From positions 1 through 36,647 of the forward strand of contig JAFVXO010000039.1 in assembly GCA_017501105.1 (NCBI GenBank): a stretch of DNA of 36,647 bases. Direction: 5' to 3'. A program made the position numbers and the translations under genes. The notes beneath the pieces are model-generated. The model ran no database searches, was not told the DNA's origin, and saw only the letters and a program-made list of their open reading frames with translations. Below, one piece after another: positions 16,869-24,998 of this stretch. The DNA comes from Clostridia bacterium. GTDB taxonomy: Bacteria > Bacillota > Clostridia > RGIG7378. The stretch's first letter is position 1, and the number at the start of each line of letters is the position of its first letter.

Positions 16869-17894
16869 ATGTCAATGGAGAAGAGTAGGATTCTTGACCT
16901 GTACAAGAGAGAGATTATTACCCTGGAGGAGGCAGTAGATCTGCTGGATGCCATGGATGAGGAGATGCCAGAGGAGGAGATTCGCCAGGAAGACAAGGTC
17001 CGCAGAGATGCAAACAACAGGGCCAGAAACTTCACAGAGAATCTTAAGGCCAGCACCGATAAGATAATCAACGACACCAGAGATTTTCTCCGCAGCGAGA
17101 AGGTCAGGAATGCCACAGAGAAGACGGCCAGTACAGTCAAGGAAGTCTGCGGCACCATATTTGCCGCCATTTCAGAGGATATAAACAGCATTTACAATTC
17201 CGCAAAAAAGACTATCGACAAGCTGGACATGAGCATTGTTCCTGCAGAGGATGGACAGATCAGCATCGATGGATATGCAGGAGATACCGGCGAGACAGAG
17301 CACCTGATACAGCATCAGACTCTGGGGTTAGCTGACAACCATATCAAAATCGACGACAGGACTATCTCCTCAGAGGAGGGCATTACACTTTCTAGGGATG
17401 TTGAGCGTATTGTAATTGCCGTTCCGGAGAATGTGTCCCTGGAGCTTACCCGAAGGAGAGCTGGTAGGACCACCTTGGCTATTGCAACCAGTGAGTCCAA
17501 GGTGGTTTTGAGCGGAGCAACATCCCTGCATGGAGATGTGGTTATGGCCAACACAGACATGGATTTGTCCGGCGCAACGTCGGTGCACATTGGTGGCATT
17601 GCCGGGGATTGCAAAATTACAACCTCGGGGGCATCGGATTTTAAGGCTGGCGACGCACAGTGTGTACATCTTAAGATTGTAAGTAGTGGCGCATGCAGCA
17701 ATACAGTGGAGGCAGGACAGGTTGAGACGATGGATGTCAAGGTTAGCGGAGCATCGTCTGCAGTAATCAGATGCGTTATCGAGAGAGGAGCAGCAGAGGC
17801 TAGCGGAGCGTCGTCTATACACGTATCTAAGGTAAACGGCGAGTTTGTACAGAAGGCCTCGGGGGTCAGCTCCATCAGCTCGGCTGCAAATTAA
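16869..17894 (+). CDS. SHOCT-like plus GIN/DUF4097-like beta-repeat protein
   Basis: A 341-aa protein. Residues about 1-30 (LDLYKREIITLEEAVDLLDAM) form a SHOCT-like module similar to the tail of the preceding protein. A charged helical, probably coiled-coil region follows to about residue 120. From about 170 to the end the sequence is a series of beta strands with repeated SGA(T/S/C)S turns: LSGATSLHGDVV, LSGATSVHIGG, TSGASDFKAG, SSGACSNTVEAG, VSGASSAVIRC, ASGASSIHVSK. This is the pattern of GIN / DUF2807-DUF4097 right-handed beta helices, as in LiaX/YvlB-type envelope-stress proteins. No signal peptide or membrane span is present. The start follows AGGAGGAGCACGGT. Confidence 0.78.
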   Translation: MSMEKSRILDLYKREIITLEEAVDLLDAMDEEMPEEEIRQEDKVRRDANNRARNFTENLKASTDKIINDTRDFLRSEKVRNATEKTASTVKEVCGTIFAAISEDINSIYNSAKKTIDKLDMSIVPAEDGQISIDGYAGDTGETEHLIQHQTLGLADNHIKIDDRTISSEEGITLSRDVERIVIAVPENVSLELTRRRAGRTTLAIATSESKVVLSGATSLHGDVVMANTDMDLSGATSVHIGGIAGDCKITTSGASDFKAGDAQCVHLKIVSSGACSNTVEAGQVETMDVKVSGASSAVIRCVIERGAAEASGASSIHVSKVNGEFVQKASGVSSISSAAN

Positions 17895-17919
17895 ATTAAC
17901 AATCTGACAACTTGCTTGG

Positions 17920-17965
17920 ATAGCACCTGGAGGGTGGAGACAACGCCCTGGCAGGTGCTATTTTT
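17920..17965 (+). terminator. Terminator after the DUF2089 operon
   Basis: ATAGCACCTG pairs with CAGGTGCTAT, extended inward by GGG/CCC, followed by TTTTT. Confidence 0.9.
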
Positions 17966-18014
17966 GTGGTCGGAAAGCTGGTCAGAGAATATATGTGCCG
18001 TAATCCTTGGCAAG

Positions 18015-18043
18015 TTGTATAACATGGGGAAAGGTGTTATACT
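18015..18043 (+). promoter_or_regulatory. Promoter of metK-fhs
   Basis: TTGTAT (18015-18020), a 17-nt spacer and TATACT (18038-18043). The leader to metK is only about 37 nt, leaving no room for a SAM riboswitch. Confidence 0.6.
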
Positions 18044-18086
18044 TTAATGGACTTTGTAATGTACTATTATTATTTTAGGGGAATAT

Positions 18087-19271
18087 ATGAAGAGACTATT
18101 TACTTCCGAATCTGTAACAGAAGGACATCCCGACAAGATATGTGATCAGCTGTCAGATGCAGTTCTTGATGCGATTTTGACAGAGGATAAGACGGCCCGT
18201 GTTGCCTGCGAGACAATGGCATCTACAGGAACCATCGTTGTGGTGGGAGAGGTTACCACTTCTGCATATGTAGATATACAGTCCATTGTTCGCAAGACAG
18301 TAGTTGACATTGGCTATGATCGTGCAAAGTATGGGTTTGATGGTCACACCTGTGGCATTTTGACATCCATTCATGAGCAGTCTCCCGACATTGCAATGGG
18401 CGTAGACAAGGCCAAGGAGCAGCGCGATGGAGATGCAGACAGATATTCAGAGACAGGTGCAGGAGACCAGGGCATGATGTTCGGATATGCCTGCAACGAG
18501 ACTCCCACATATATGCCCATGACAGCATACTACGCTCACCGTCTGTGCATGAAACTGGCTGAGACACGAAAGAACGGCCAGTGTGCATGGATGAGACCTG
18601 ACGGCAAATCCCAGGTTACAGTGGAGTACGACGAACAGGACAAGCCTGTACGTATCGACACAGTGCTGATTTCTACGCAGCATTCTCCCGACGTTACCCA
18701 GGAGTTCATTCGACAGGAGATCATTGACAAGGTTATCAATCAGGTTATTCCCGCAGAGCTCATGGATGCAGACACCAGAATATTGGTCAACCCCACAGGA
18801 CAGTTTGTCCAGGGCGGTCCCGGCGCAGATTCCGGACTTACAGGACGCAAGATTATCGTAGACACATACGGTGGTTGCGGAAGACACGGCGGCGGTGCAT
18901 TTTCTGGTAAGGACCCCACCAAGGTGGACCGTTCAGCAGCATATGCAGCCAGACATGCAGCCAAGAATATCGTTGCTGCAGGACTGGCATCCAAGTGCGA
19001 GATCCAGCTGGCATATGCCATCGGCGTGGCTAAGCCCGTATCTATCAGAGTGGACACATTTGGCACAGGAGTTAGGTCCGATGAGGATATTGCAGACATG
19101 GTGGCACAGCTCTTCGACATGAGACCGGCTGCTATCATCGACAGATTGGACCTTCGCAGGCCTATTTACAAGAAAACTGCCGCCTACGGACACTTTGGCA
19201 GAGAGGATGCAGATTTTACATGGGAATACCTGGATATGGTCGATTCTATTAAGCAGTATTTCAACATATAA
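18087..19271 (+). CDS. metK: S-adenosylmethionine synthase
   Basis: A 394-aa cytosolic enzyme that makes SAM from methionine and ATP. Motifs are [13 protein letters not shown] at the N-terminus, the ATP-binding [13 protein letters not shown], and the glycine-rich loop [28 protein letters not shown] near the C-terminus is also typical. The start follows TTTAGGGGAATAT. Length and all key residues are normal. fhs begins 24 nt later with its own ribosome site, so both are probably one transcript. This links SAM supply with one-carbon folate charging. No SAM-I-type riboswitch is visible upstream. Confidence 0.97.
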   Translation: MKRLFTSESVTEGHPDKICDQLSDAVLDAILTEDKTARVACETMASTGTIVVVGEVTTSAYVDIQSIVRKTVVDIGYDRAKYGFDGHTCGILTSIHEQSPDIAMGVDKAKEQRDGDADRYSETGAGDQGMMFGYACNETPTYMPMTAYYAHRLCMKLAETRKNGQCAWMRPDGKSQVTVEYDEQDKPVRIDTVLISTQHSPDVTQEFIRQEIIDKVINQVIPAELMDADTRILVNPTGQFVQGGPGADSGLTGRKIIVDTYGGCGRHGGGAFSGKDPTKVDRSAAYAARHAAKNIVAAGLASKCEIQLAYAIGVAKPVSIRVDTFGTGVRSDEDIADMVAQLFDMRPAAIIDRLDLRRPIYKKTAAYGHFGREDADFTWEYLDMVDSIKQYFNI

Positions 19272-19295
19272 GATACACAAACAGGGGGACGCAAA

Positions 19296-20966
19296 ATGTA
19301 CAAGTCAGATATTGAGATTGCTCAGTCAATTGAAATGAAACCTATTGGCGAGATTGCCCAGGTAGCAGGTATCGAGGATCGCTATTTGGAGCAGTATGGC
19401 AGATACAAGGCCAAGATTGATCTCAAGCTCCTAAAGGATAGCTCCCGACAGGAGGGCAAGCTGATATTGGTTACTGCTATTACTCCAACTCCCGCGGGAG
19501 AGGGCAAGACAACTACCACCATCGGATTGGCAGACGGACTCAAGCAGTTGGGCAAGAACGTAGTTGTTGCTCTGAGAGAGCCTTCTCTAGGGCCTGTGTT
19601 CGGAGTTAAGGGTGGAGCCGCTGGAGGCGGATACGCACAGGTAGTTCCCATGGAGGACATCAACCTCCACTTTACAGGTGACTTCCATGCAATTGGAGCC
19701 GCAAACAACCTGCTGGCAGCTATGTTGGACAACCACATCTTCCAGGGCAACCAGCTGGGCATCGATCCTGAGCGCATAACATGGCACCGCTGCGTGGATA
19801 TGAACGACAGACAGCTCAGATTTGTACAGGATGGATTGGGCGGAGGCAAGAACGGCGTTCCCAGATCAGACAGCTACGATATTACAGTTGCATCTGAGAT
19901 TATGGCAGTGCTCTGTTTGTCCACATCCATCTCCGACCTTAAGGAAAAGCTTTCCAACATTATTGTAGGATATACATATGACAACAAGCCCGTTACCTGC
20001 GGACAGCTAAAGGCTGCAGGAGCCATGACAGCACTGCTCAAGGACGCCATCAAGCCCAACCTGGTACAGACTCTGGAGGGTACACCGGCCATTGTTCACG
20101 GTGGACCTTTCGCAAATATTGCCCACGGTTGCAACTCCATAATGGCAACCAAGATGGCTATGAAGTTGGGCGACTATGCAGTAACAGAGGCAGGCTTTGG
20201 CGCAGATCTGGGAGCGGAGAAGTTCCTGGACATCAAGTGCCGCAAGGCAGGACTCACCCCCTCTGCTGTAGTTGTAGTAGCTACTGTGCGTGCACTTAAG
20301 ATGCACGGAGGACTTGCCAAGACAGAATTGGGTAACGAGGATTTGGCAGCACTCAAGGCCGGCATTCCCAACCTGCTGCGCCATGTATCTAACATCAAGA
20401 ACGTATACAAGCTGCCATCGGTTGTGGCAGTTAATAGGTTCCCCACAGACACAGATGCTGAAATCGAGCTGATTATCTCCGAGTGCCGCAAGCTGGGCGT
20501 AAACGTGGTTCTCTCCACAGTTTGGGCTGACGGAGGCAAGGGTGGCATAGAGTTGGCAGCTGAGGTGGTCAGACTCTGCGAACAGCCTAACGACTTTACT
20601 TTCAGCTATGAGCTGGACTGTTCCATCAAGGACAAGATAAATGCAATTGTGACCAAGGTGTACGGTGGCGACGGAGTAGAGTACACTCCAGAGGCAGAGG
20701 AGCAGATTGCCAAGCTTACCGAAATGGGATTTGATAATGTCCCCGTATGTATTGCCAAGACACAGTATAGCTTCTCCGACGACCAGACCAAGCTGGGAGC
20801 TCCCACAGGATTTAAGGTAACTGTCCGCAACGTCAGAGTTTCTGCAGGAGCTGGTTTTGTGGTTGTATTGACAGGTACAATTCTCACAATGCCCGGCCTG
20901 CCCAAGAGCCCCGCTGCAGAGCGCATCGACGTATCTGAGGATGGAGTTATTTCAGGACTGTTCTAA
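19296..20966 (+). CDS. fhs: Formate--tetrahydrofolate ligase
   Basis: A 556-aa enzyme that joins formate to tetrahydrofolate with ATP, giving 10-formyl-THF for purine synthesis or the acetogenic methyl branch. The P-loop [18 protein letters not shown] is near residue 65. [22 protein letters not shown] follows, then [22 protein letters not shown]. The C-terminal [25 protein letters not shown] is also diagnostic. The start follows CAGGGGGACGCAAA. The gene is full length and has a strong terminator. No folD, mthfs or acs genes are in the window, so its presence does not by itself prove acetogenesis. Confidence 0.97.
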   Translation: MYKSDIEIAQSIEMKPIGEIAQVAGIEDRYLEQYGRYKAKIDLKLLKDSSRQEGKLILVTAITPTPAGEGKTTTTIGLADGLKQLGKNVVVALREPSLGPVFGVKGGAAGGGYAQVVPMEDINLHFTGDFHAIGAANNLLAAMLDNHIFQGNQLGIDPERITWHRCVDMNDRQLRFVQDGLGGGKNGVPRSDSYDITVASEIMAVLCLSTSISDLKEKLSNIIVGYTYDNKPVTCGQLKAAGAMTALLKDAIKPNLVQTLEGTPAIVHGGPFANIAHGCNSIMATKMAMKLGDYAVTEAGFGADLGAEKFLDIKCRKAGLTPSAVVVVATVRALKMHGGLAKTELGNEDLAALKAGIPNLLRHVSNIKNVYKLPSVVAVNRFPTDTDAEIELIISECRKLGVNVVLSTVWADGGKGGIELAAEVVRLCEQPNDFTFSYELDCSIKDKINAIVTKVYGGDGVEYTPEAEEQIAKLTEMGFDNVPVCIAKTQYSFSDDQTKLGAPTGFKVTVRNVRVSAGAGFVVVLTGTILTMPGLPKSPAAERIDVSEDGVISGLF

Positions 20967-21000
20967 GGTATCCAGTAGTATTTTCTCTCAATAATATAGT

Positions 21001-21039
21001 AAAACCTGCCATCTCATATGAGGTGACAGGTTTTGTTTT
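21001..21039 (+). terminator. Terminator after fhs
   Basis: AAAACCTG pairs with CAGGTTTT, extended inward by CA/TG and CTCA/TGAG, followed by GTTTTGTT. Confidence 0.85.
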
Positions 21040-21105
21040 GTTGTCCTTAACCAATTTCTGAATTAAATCATATTTTATGGTATAACGCCTTGTTGGGATG
21101 TACTT

Positions 21106-21237
21106 ATGGTAGAGATACTGCTGTCTATGCTTTTTGCGGTCAGTTTCGTTTTTTCGGTTGTGATGTCTTTTAGAATACTCTTTTGGGAAGATCGCTTTGG
21201 GGAAGAGGGTCCCGACAGAATAGTGGATATTGACTGA
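21106..21237 (+). CDS. Possible 43-residue membrane peptide
   Basis: Short frame beginning MVEILLSMLFAVSFVFSVVMSF and ending in a charged tail (WEDRFGEEGPDRIVDID). This gives one membrane span and an acidic cytoplasmic-type tail. The ribosome site is poor (GTTGGGATGTACTT). It lies alone between the fhs terminator and the convergent TelA-like gene. The clear hydrophobic/charged division supports a real product, but the evidence is modest. Confidence 0.4.
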   Translation: MVEILLSMLFAVSFVFSVVMSFRILFWEDRFGEEGPDRIVDID

Positions 21238-21248
21238 TATTCGTAGAT

Positions 21249-22121
21249 TCAGGAGCGAATTTGCCCTGCGTTCTTGCCGGCCTCAGCAATGCACTTGGTG
21301 GTTGAGGCAATCTCCTGAGACAATGTTCTGGTGGCATCTGCAATAGTGTTAAATGCACCCGTAGCAGATAGTTGACTCTCGGAAATACTGCTGACGCCTA
21401 AAGCTAATGCAACCTGTGTGGTCCAGAGAGGCACTACGGATTCGCTAATGCTGTTAATCCTGTCCAACAGTGAATAGGCAGAATCTCTGAGAAGGAAAAT
21501 CTGCACAGCAGTCTGGCGGCAAACCATACGTGAGGTATTCAGGTCGCTCAGCTTGAGTTCCAGGCGGTGAATGTGGTCCTCATAGCCCACGGGGGCGTTA
21601 TGCAGTGCGGCCAGCTTGATGTTTCCGGCCTCAATAATAACTCCCAACTCCTGATAAATTTCTAAATTAGCCCTGTGAGTGTCCTCTAGCAGGGAAATGC
21701 TGCGGATAAGGTTCCGGCGATCCCTTTCCAGCTCTCCGGAGACACGCAACAGCTCTACCTTGAGCAGGTCATAACTGTCCATGAGTCGAGCTTTGGCACG
21801 GGGGCGGGCCAGAGACTTTGCGCTTCTAAGCATGGAACCAAATCGGGAAACCTGTTTGGCAACCTTAGTAATCTGCTTAAGTGCAGGGGCCATGTCGCTA
21901 TCTATGGCGATATCCAGCAATTCCGTAGAGACGCTTGACATACGAGAACGAGTCTCATTGCCCAGAGATAAAATACCCTCCGGAGAAAACACATCCATCT
22001 GGTCCGCCATAATCTGGGCGGCGTTCTGCATGTCCGGCGAGAGATTTTCTGTATATATTGAAATGTCGGTAGAATTAAACATATATCCCATCTCATAAGG
22101 TAGTTCTGTAAATTTTAGCAT
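21249..22121 (-). CDS. TelA-like (toxic anion resistance family) protein, short form
   Basis: A soluble, mostly helical protein of 290 aa (or 277 from the in-frame ATG at 22082). The segment SLLEDTHRANLEIYQELGVIIEAGNIKLAAL matches the TelA/YceH signature of a paired-helix N-x-x-x-Y...L...I-x-A-G-x-x-x-L. Further helices end ASTTKCIAEAGKNAGQIRS. Usual family members are about 360-400 aa, so the N-terminal part is short. The usual XpaC partner is not adjacent. The first ATG has no ribosome site and overlaps a TATGCT that could be the -10. The ATG at 22082 has GATGGGA close by, so it may be the true start. Members are linked to envelope stress and tellurite/antibiotic tolerance; here the role is inferred. 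Confidence 0.75.
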   Translation of the reverse strand: MLKFTELPYEMGYMFNSTDISIYTENLSPDMQNAAQIMADQMDVFSPEGILSLGNETRSRMSSVSTELLDIAIDSDMAPALKQITKVAKQVSRFGSMLRSAKSLARPRAKARLMDSYDLLKVELLRVSGELERDRRNLIRSISLLEDTHRANLEIYQELGVIIEAGNIKLAALHNAPVGYEDHIHRLELKLSDLNTSRMVCRQTAVQIFLLRDSAYSLLDRINSISESVVPLWTTQVALALGVSSISESQLSATGAFNTIADATRTLSQEIASTTKCIAEAGKNAGQIRS

Positions 22122-22127
22122 AAAACA

Positions 22128-22145
22128 ATTCGTATGTACACGAAT
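22128..22145. promoter_or_regulatory. Palindromic operator candidate in the divergent region
   Basis: ATTCGTATGTACACGAAT is an 18-bp inverted repeat (7 of 9 pairs). It lies between the divergent TelA-like and PHP-phosphatase genes, where the -35 regions of both should be (TATGCT for the minus gene, TATGGT for the plus gene). It may be bound by a shared regulator. Confidence 0.4.
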
Positions 22146-22169
22146 GAGAGGTTATGGTAAATTAACAGT

Positions 22170-23006
22170 ATGAGAGATTATATTAAGACAAACTATCACG
22201 TACATTCTGACTTTTGCGATGGCCGAGGTGCGCCCGAGGAATACGTCCGCGCAGCCATAGACTGCGGGATTCAATCTATGGGTTTCTCTTCCCACGCTCC
22301 AATGGCATCTGATCCAGACAGTTCCTGGCTCATGCACATGGATAGGGTAGAGGACTATAGAAATACAGTATTAGGGCTCAAGGCTAAGTATGCTGATCAG
22401 ATCCAGATTTACCTGGGTATGGAGTGCGACTACATGGGCGTTCCGCCGGTAAACCACCGACAGGAGTACGGATTGGAGTATACCATTGGCAGCGTTCACT
22501 CCTTGCTGGACAAGGAGGAGGGACGCTATTACTCAATAGACGGATCCGTGGCAGCATTTGCTGAGGCTATCAATAATATGGGGCCTAAGAGACTGGTTAA
22601 AGCCTTCTATGAGCAGAGCATCGACATGATTGATGCCATCAAGCCGGACATGGCAGGACACATGGACCTGTGCCGCCGCAACAATTTCGACAAAGCCTTC
22701 TTCGATTGGGATGAGGCCTGGTACAAGCCGTTGGTTATGCCGTATATTGAGAAGCTGGCAGAATCAGGTACCATTGTTGAGATGAATGTCAGCAAGGTTA
22801 GGCCCGGTGTAGAGCAGTACCCCTCTGACGACTTGCTGAAGGAGTGCTTTATCCGCAAAATACCTATGACAGTCAACAGCGATAGCCATGTTCCTACCAG
22901 CATTGACTACATGCACGATTTTGGCATACAGAAGATGATTTCCGTGGGTTACAAATCCGCCATGGCCATTATAGATGGCAAGTGGGAAGAAATCGCTTTA
23001 GTATAG
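22170..23006 (+). CDS. hisJ: PHP-domain histidinol-phosphatase family protein (HisJ-like)
   Basis: A 278-aa PHP-fold metal-dependent phosphoesterase. Metal-binding residues appear in NYHVHSDFCDGRG, FSSHAP, GMECDYM, GSVHSL, MAGHMDLCRR and VNSDSHVPTSI, in the order expected for HisJ/HisK enzymes. These remove phosphate from histidinol phosphate in histidine synthesis. No other his gene is nearby, so another sugar- or nucleotide-phosphate substrate is possible. The ATG used has no ribosome site: the upstream sequence is GGTAAATTAACAGT, and a -10-like TATGGT lies only 11 nt away, so the message may be leaderless. A strong terminator follows. Confidence 0.88.
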   Translation: MRDYIKTNYHVHSDFCDGRGAPEEYVRAAIDCGIQSMGFSSHAPMASDPDSSWLMHMDRVEDYRNTVLGLKAKYADQIQIYLGMECDYMGVPPVNHRQEYGLEYTIGSVHSLLDKEEGRYYSIDGSVAAFAEAINNMGPKRLVKAFYEQSIDMIDAIKPDMAGHMDLCRRNNFDKAFFDWDEAWYKPLVMPYIEKLAESGTIVEMNVSKVRPGVEQYPSDDLLKECFIRKIPMTVNSDSHVPTSIDYMHDFGIQKMISVGYKSAMAIIDGKWEEIALV

Positions 23007-23023
23007 ATTTATAATTGGCATCG

Positions 23024-23058
23024 ATTCCGACACTCCTCGGCGGAATGTCGGAATTTTT
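23024..23058 (+). terminator. Terminator after the PHP phosphatase
   Basis: ATTCCGACA (23024-23032) pairs with TGTCGGAAT (23046-23054), followed by TTTTTG. Confidence 0.9.
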
Positions 23059-23106
23059 GTGTTGAAATAATCCTTGTCGCAGGAGTAGGATGACTGCGGA
23101 GGGGTT

Positions 23107-23382
23107 ATGGATGTGTTGATGTACAGACAGGTTCTGGAAGGAGACGGAGCTAAGTATGCACTGCTCTACTATCTGCGGGAGACAGAGGAGGGATACGGCA
23201 TACGGGTCAGTGCCATATGCTCCGACGGCACCCAGCGCACGGCCATATGGTCCGGAGTGTTTGGAGAGTATATTAGCTGCCTGAGATGTCTGCACCGATT
23301 GTTTAGGTGGGGCGTTACCCCTATGGGATTGTTCGACACCCTGGAGGACATGGCTCAATCTGAACCATATTGTTCCAGGTGA
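23107..23382 (+). CDS. DUF6514-like small protein
   Basis: A 91-aa soluble protein. An early beta hairpin (ALLYYLRETEEGYGIRVSAICSDG) is followed by a helical C-terminal half (FGEYISCLRCLHRLFRWGVTPMGLFDTLEDM). The YGI-V pattern and the closing 'L...G.(T/V)P..L.D.LED' resemble DUF6514 proteins of clostridia, whose role is not established. The assignment is by pattern only. The start follows GGAGGGGTT. It is a single gene between the PHP phosphatase terminator and the mscL promoter. Confidence 0.6.
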   Translation: MDVLMYRQVLEGDGAKYALLYYLRETEEGYGIRVSAICSDGTQRTAIWSGVFGEYISCLRCLHRLFRWGVTPMGLFDTLEDMAQSEPYCSR

Positions 23383-23391
23383 TAGTTTTTG

Positions 23392-23420
23392 TTGCACAAT
23401 GTAGATATTTGAACTATTAT
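23392..23420 (+). promoter_or_regulatory. Promoter of mscL
   Basis: TTGCAC (23392-23397), a 17-nt spacer and TATTAT (23415-23420), about 39 nt before the mscL start. Confidence 0.7.
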
Positions 23421-23458
23421 TTACTAAGTAATCATTGTTATATAGGGGGATATACCAC

Positions 23459-23914
23459 ATGTTTAAAGAGTTCAAGAAGTTTGTCATGAGAGGCAACATG
23501 ATTGACTTGGCAGTAGGTATGATCATCGGCACTGCATTTACCGGTTTGGTGAATTCTTTGGTCAATGACATTTTTATGCCTGTTCTCAGCCTTGTTACCG
23601 GCAAAATCGATTTCAACAACCTGTTCGTTGCATTGGACGGCAATGAGTACGCTACTCTCGAACTGGCCAAGGAGGCAGGAGCTGCTTGCCTGGCTTACGG
23701 CAAGTTTGTTTCCGGCATTATCAACTTCATCCTGATGGCATTCGTTGTATTTATGTTCGTTAAGTTCATCAACAAGCTTAAGGATGTCAACAAGAAGGAG
23801 GAGGCACCTGCTGCACCCACAACCAAGGTTTGCCCCTTCTGCAAGAGCACTATTGCTATCGATGCTACTCGCTGCCCTTCCTGCACATCCGAACTGGAGG
23901 TTGTCACCGAATAA
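23459..23914 (+). CDS. mscL: Large-conductance mechanosensitive channel with C-terminal zinc ribbon
   Basis: A 151-aa inner-membrane channel that opens under osmotic downshock. The N-terminal amphipathic helix is MFKEFKKFVMRGN. TM1 is IDLAVGMIIGTAFTGLVNSLVNDIFMP, with the small glycine/alanine constriction. TM2 is FVSGIINFILMAFVVFMFVKFIN. A proline/alanine linker leads to a C-terminal CPFC...CPSC zinc ribbon (about 122-143). Such zinc-ribbon tails occur in several clostridial MscL proteins in place of the usual helical bundle. The start is the ATG after TAGGGGGATATACCAC. It has its own promoter and terminator. Confidence 0.95.
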   Translation: MFKEFKKFVMRGNMIDLAVGMIIGTAFTGLVNSLVNDIFMPVLSLVTGKIDFNNLFVALDGNEYATLELAKEAGAACLAYGKFVSGIINFILMAFVVFMFVKFINKLKDVNKKEEAPAAPTTKVCPFCKSTIAIDATRCPSCTSELEVVTE

Positions 23915-23939
23915 GTTCAGCATATCTTGCTTGACCTAC

Positions 23940-23969
23940 AGAGACTCGATTTTGTCGGGTCTCTTTTTT
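23940..23969 (+). terminator. Terminator after mscL
   Basis: AGAGACTCGA pairs with TCGGGTCTCT across TTTTG (one G-T pair), followed by TTTTTT. Confidence 0.85.
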
Positions 23970-24028
23970 CGTCCGGCATTGCCAAGACTTTGGGACGGTG
24001 GTATGGTGAACATGCAAAGGAGAGAAAT

Positions 24029-24925
24029 ATGGCACAGCTAGATAGTAATTTGCTCAAAACAGGTACCGTTTTTCCAGAGTATCCTGGCATCAAGGACACC
24101 GACGAAAGGCATGTGGTGAAGTGCAATCAGGACAATATGTATGCACTGGAGCTGGAGGATGTTACTGTGCCCATCACCAGGGCCAGAGAGTACAGGATAA
24201 ATATGAATCCCTTTGGCCAGAGGACTGTGGTCAAGCAGGAGTTCCTCTATGACACGGAAAAGTGTGAAGCGGTGGGAGAGAAATACAGATTTGTGCCCAA
24301 TGGAAACGCCAGGGAGATTGACGTGGATAAGTTGGCGGGCTTCAAATGGGAGCCTTTGGCCAAGGGAAACTACGGCAAGAGCCAACTGTTTAAGTTTGCT
24401 GTCAGGATAGCGGCTGTGGTGCTGTTTTTGTTCCTGGTTTCCACCGCATTTAATTGGTTTATTCAAGGTGCTTGGGGAGCCAAATTTCTGTACAATCAGA
24501 CGCTGAAGTCATATCAGGGTATGGAGTACCAGGAGATTCAGCCCACTACGAATATGGCAGAGCAATTGGTATCCAAGATGATGCAGCAGGAGTATTTTGT
24601 TCTATATGACTACGCTAATGACGTCACTGTGCAAAAGCGTGGAGATATGTTGCTGTTTGACATGGGAGAACATGGCAGGTTTACATATCACCTGTCTTCG
24701 GATGGCGAGGCAGATGTCCCCGACAAGGTCCTGGAGCACATGCCAGAACAGTATTTTGTGCAGGATACATATTTTAAACAGAGGGTTATCCATCAGGATT
24801 CTGGGGAGGTATACATACTGCAGGGAGAGGCAGTGTTGCTTTATTATCCTGATGGCGCATTTATATCCAAAGGGGATAGCATAGTTAAGGTCCTGTTTCA
24901 GGAGATGGAGCCGATATTCGAATAG
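24029..24925 (+). CDS. Single-span membrane protein, unknown function
   Basis: A 298-aa protein I do not recognise. The start MAQLDSNL follows AAAGGAGAGAAAT; an upstream in-frame extension overlaps the mscL terminator and is rejected. Residues 1-118 are polar and beta-rich, probably cytoplasmic. One membrane span follows at about 121-145 (KFAVRIAAVVLFLFLVSTAFNWF). The outer domain of about 150 aa has a KRGDMLLFDMGEHGRFTYHL strand and a late VYILQGEAVLLYYPDG hairpin. It has no signal peptide. It is the last plus-strand gene before the convergent ychF. Confidence 0.7.
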   Translation: MAQLDSNLLKTGTVFPEYPGIKDTDERHVVKCNQDNMYALELEDVTVPITRAREYRINMNPFGQRTVVKQEFLYDTEKCEAVGEKYRFVPNGNAREIDVDKLAGFKWEPLAKGNYGKSQLFKFAVRIAAVVLFLFLVSTAFNWFIQGAWGAKFLYNQTLKSYQGMEYQEIQPTTNMAEQLVSKMMQQEYFVLYDYANDVTVQKRGDMLLFDMGEHGRFTYHLSSDGEADVPDKVLEHMPEQYFVQDTYFKQRVIHQDSGEVYILQGEAVLLYYPDGAFISKGDSIVKVLFQEMEPIFE

Positions 24926-24946
24926 GACAAAAGTGTTGCAGATAGC

Positions 24947-24982
24947 AAAACACCGTCACTCAATGGGGGTGACGGTGTTTTT
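24947..24982. terminator. Bidirectional terminator between convergent genes
   Basis: AAAACACCGTCAC pairs with GTGACGGTGTTTT; A-run and T-run on the two sides make it usable from either strand. Confidence 0.85.
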
Positions 24983-24998
24983 AATATTCTTGTCGCAA

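Noticed and set aside
17966-18086. SAM riboswitch before metK
   Set aside because: The leader after the promoter is about 37 nt and has no terminator or SAM-I core.
22128-22145. LexA/SOS box
   Set aside because: The half-sites read ATTCGT...ACGAAT, not CGAAC...GTTCG.
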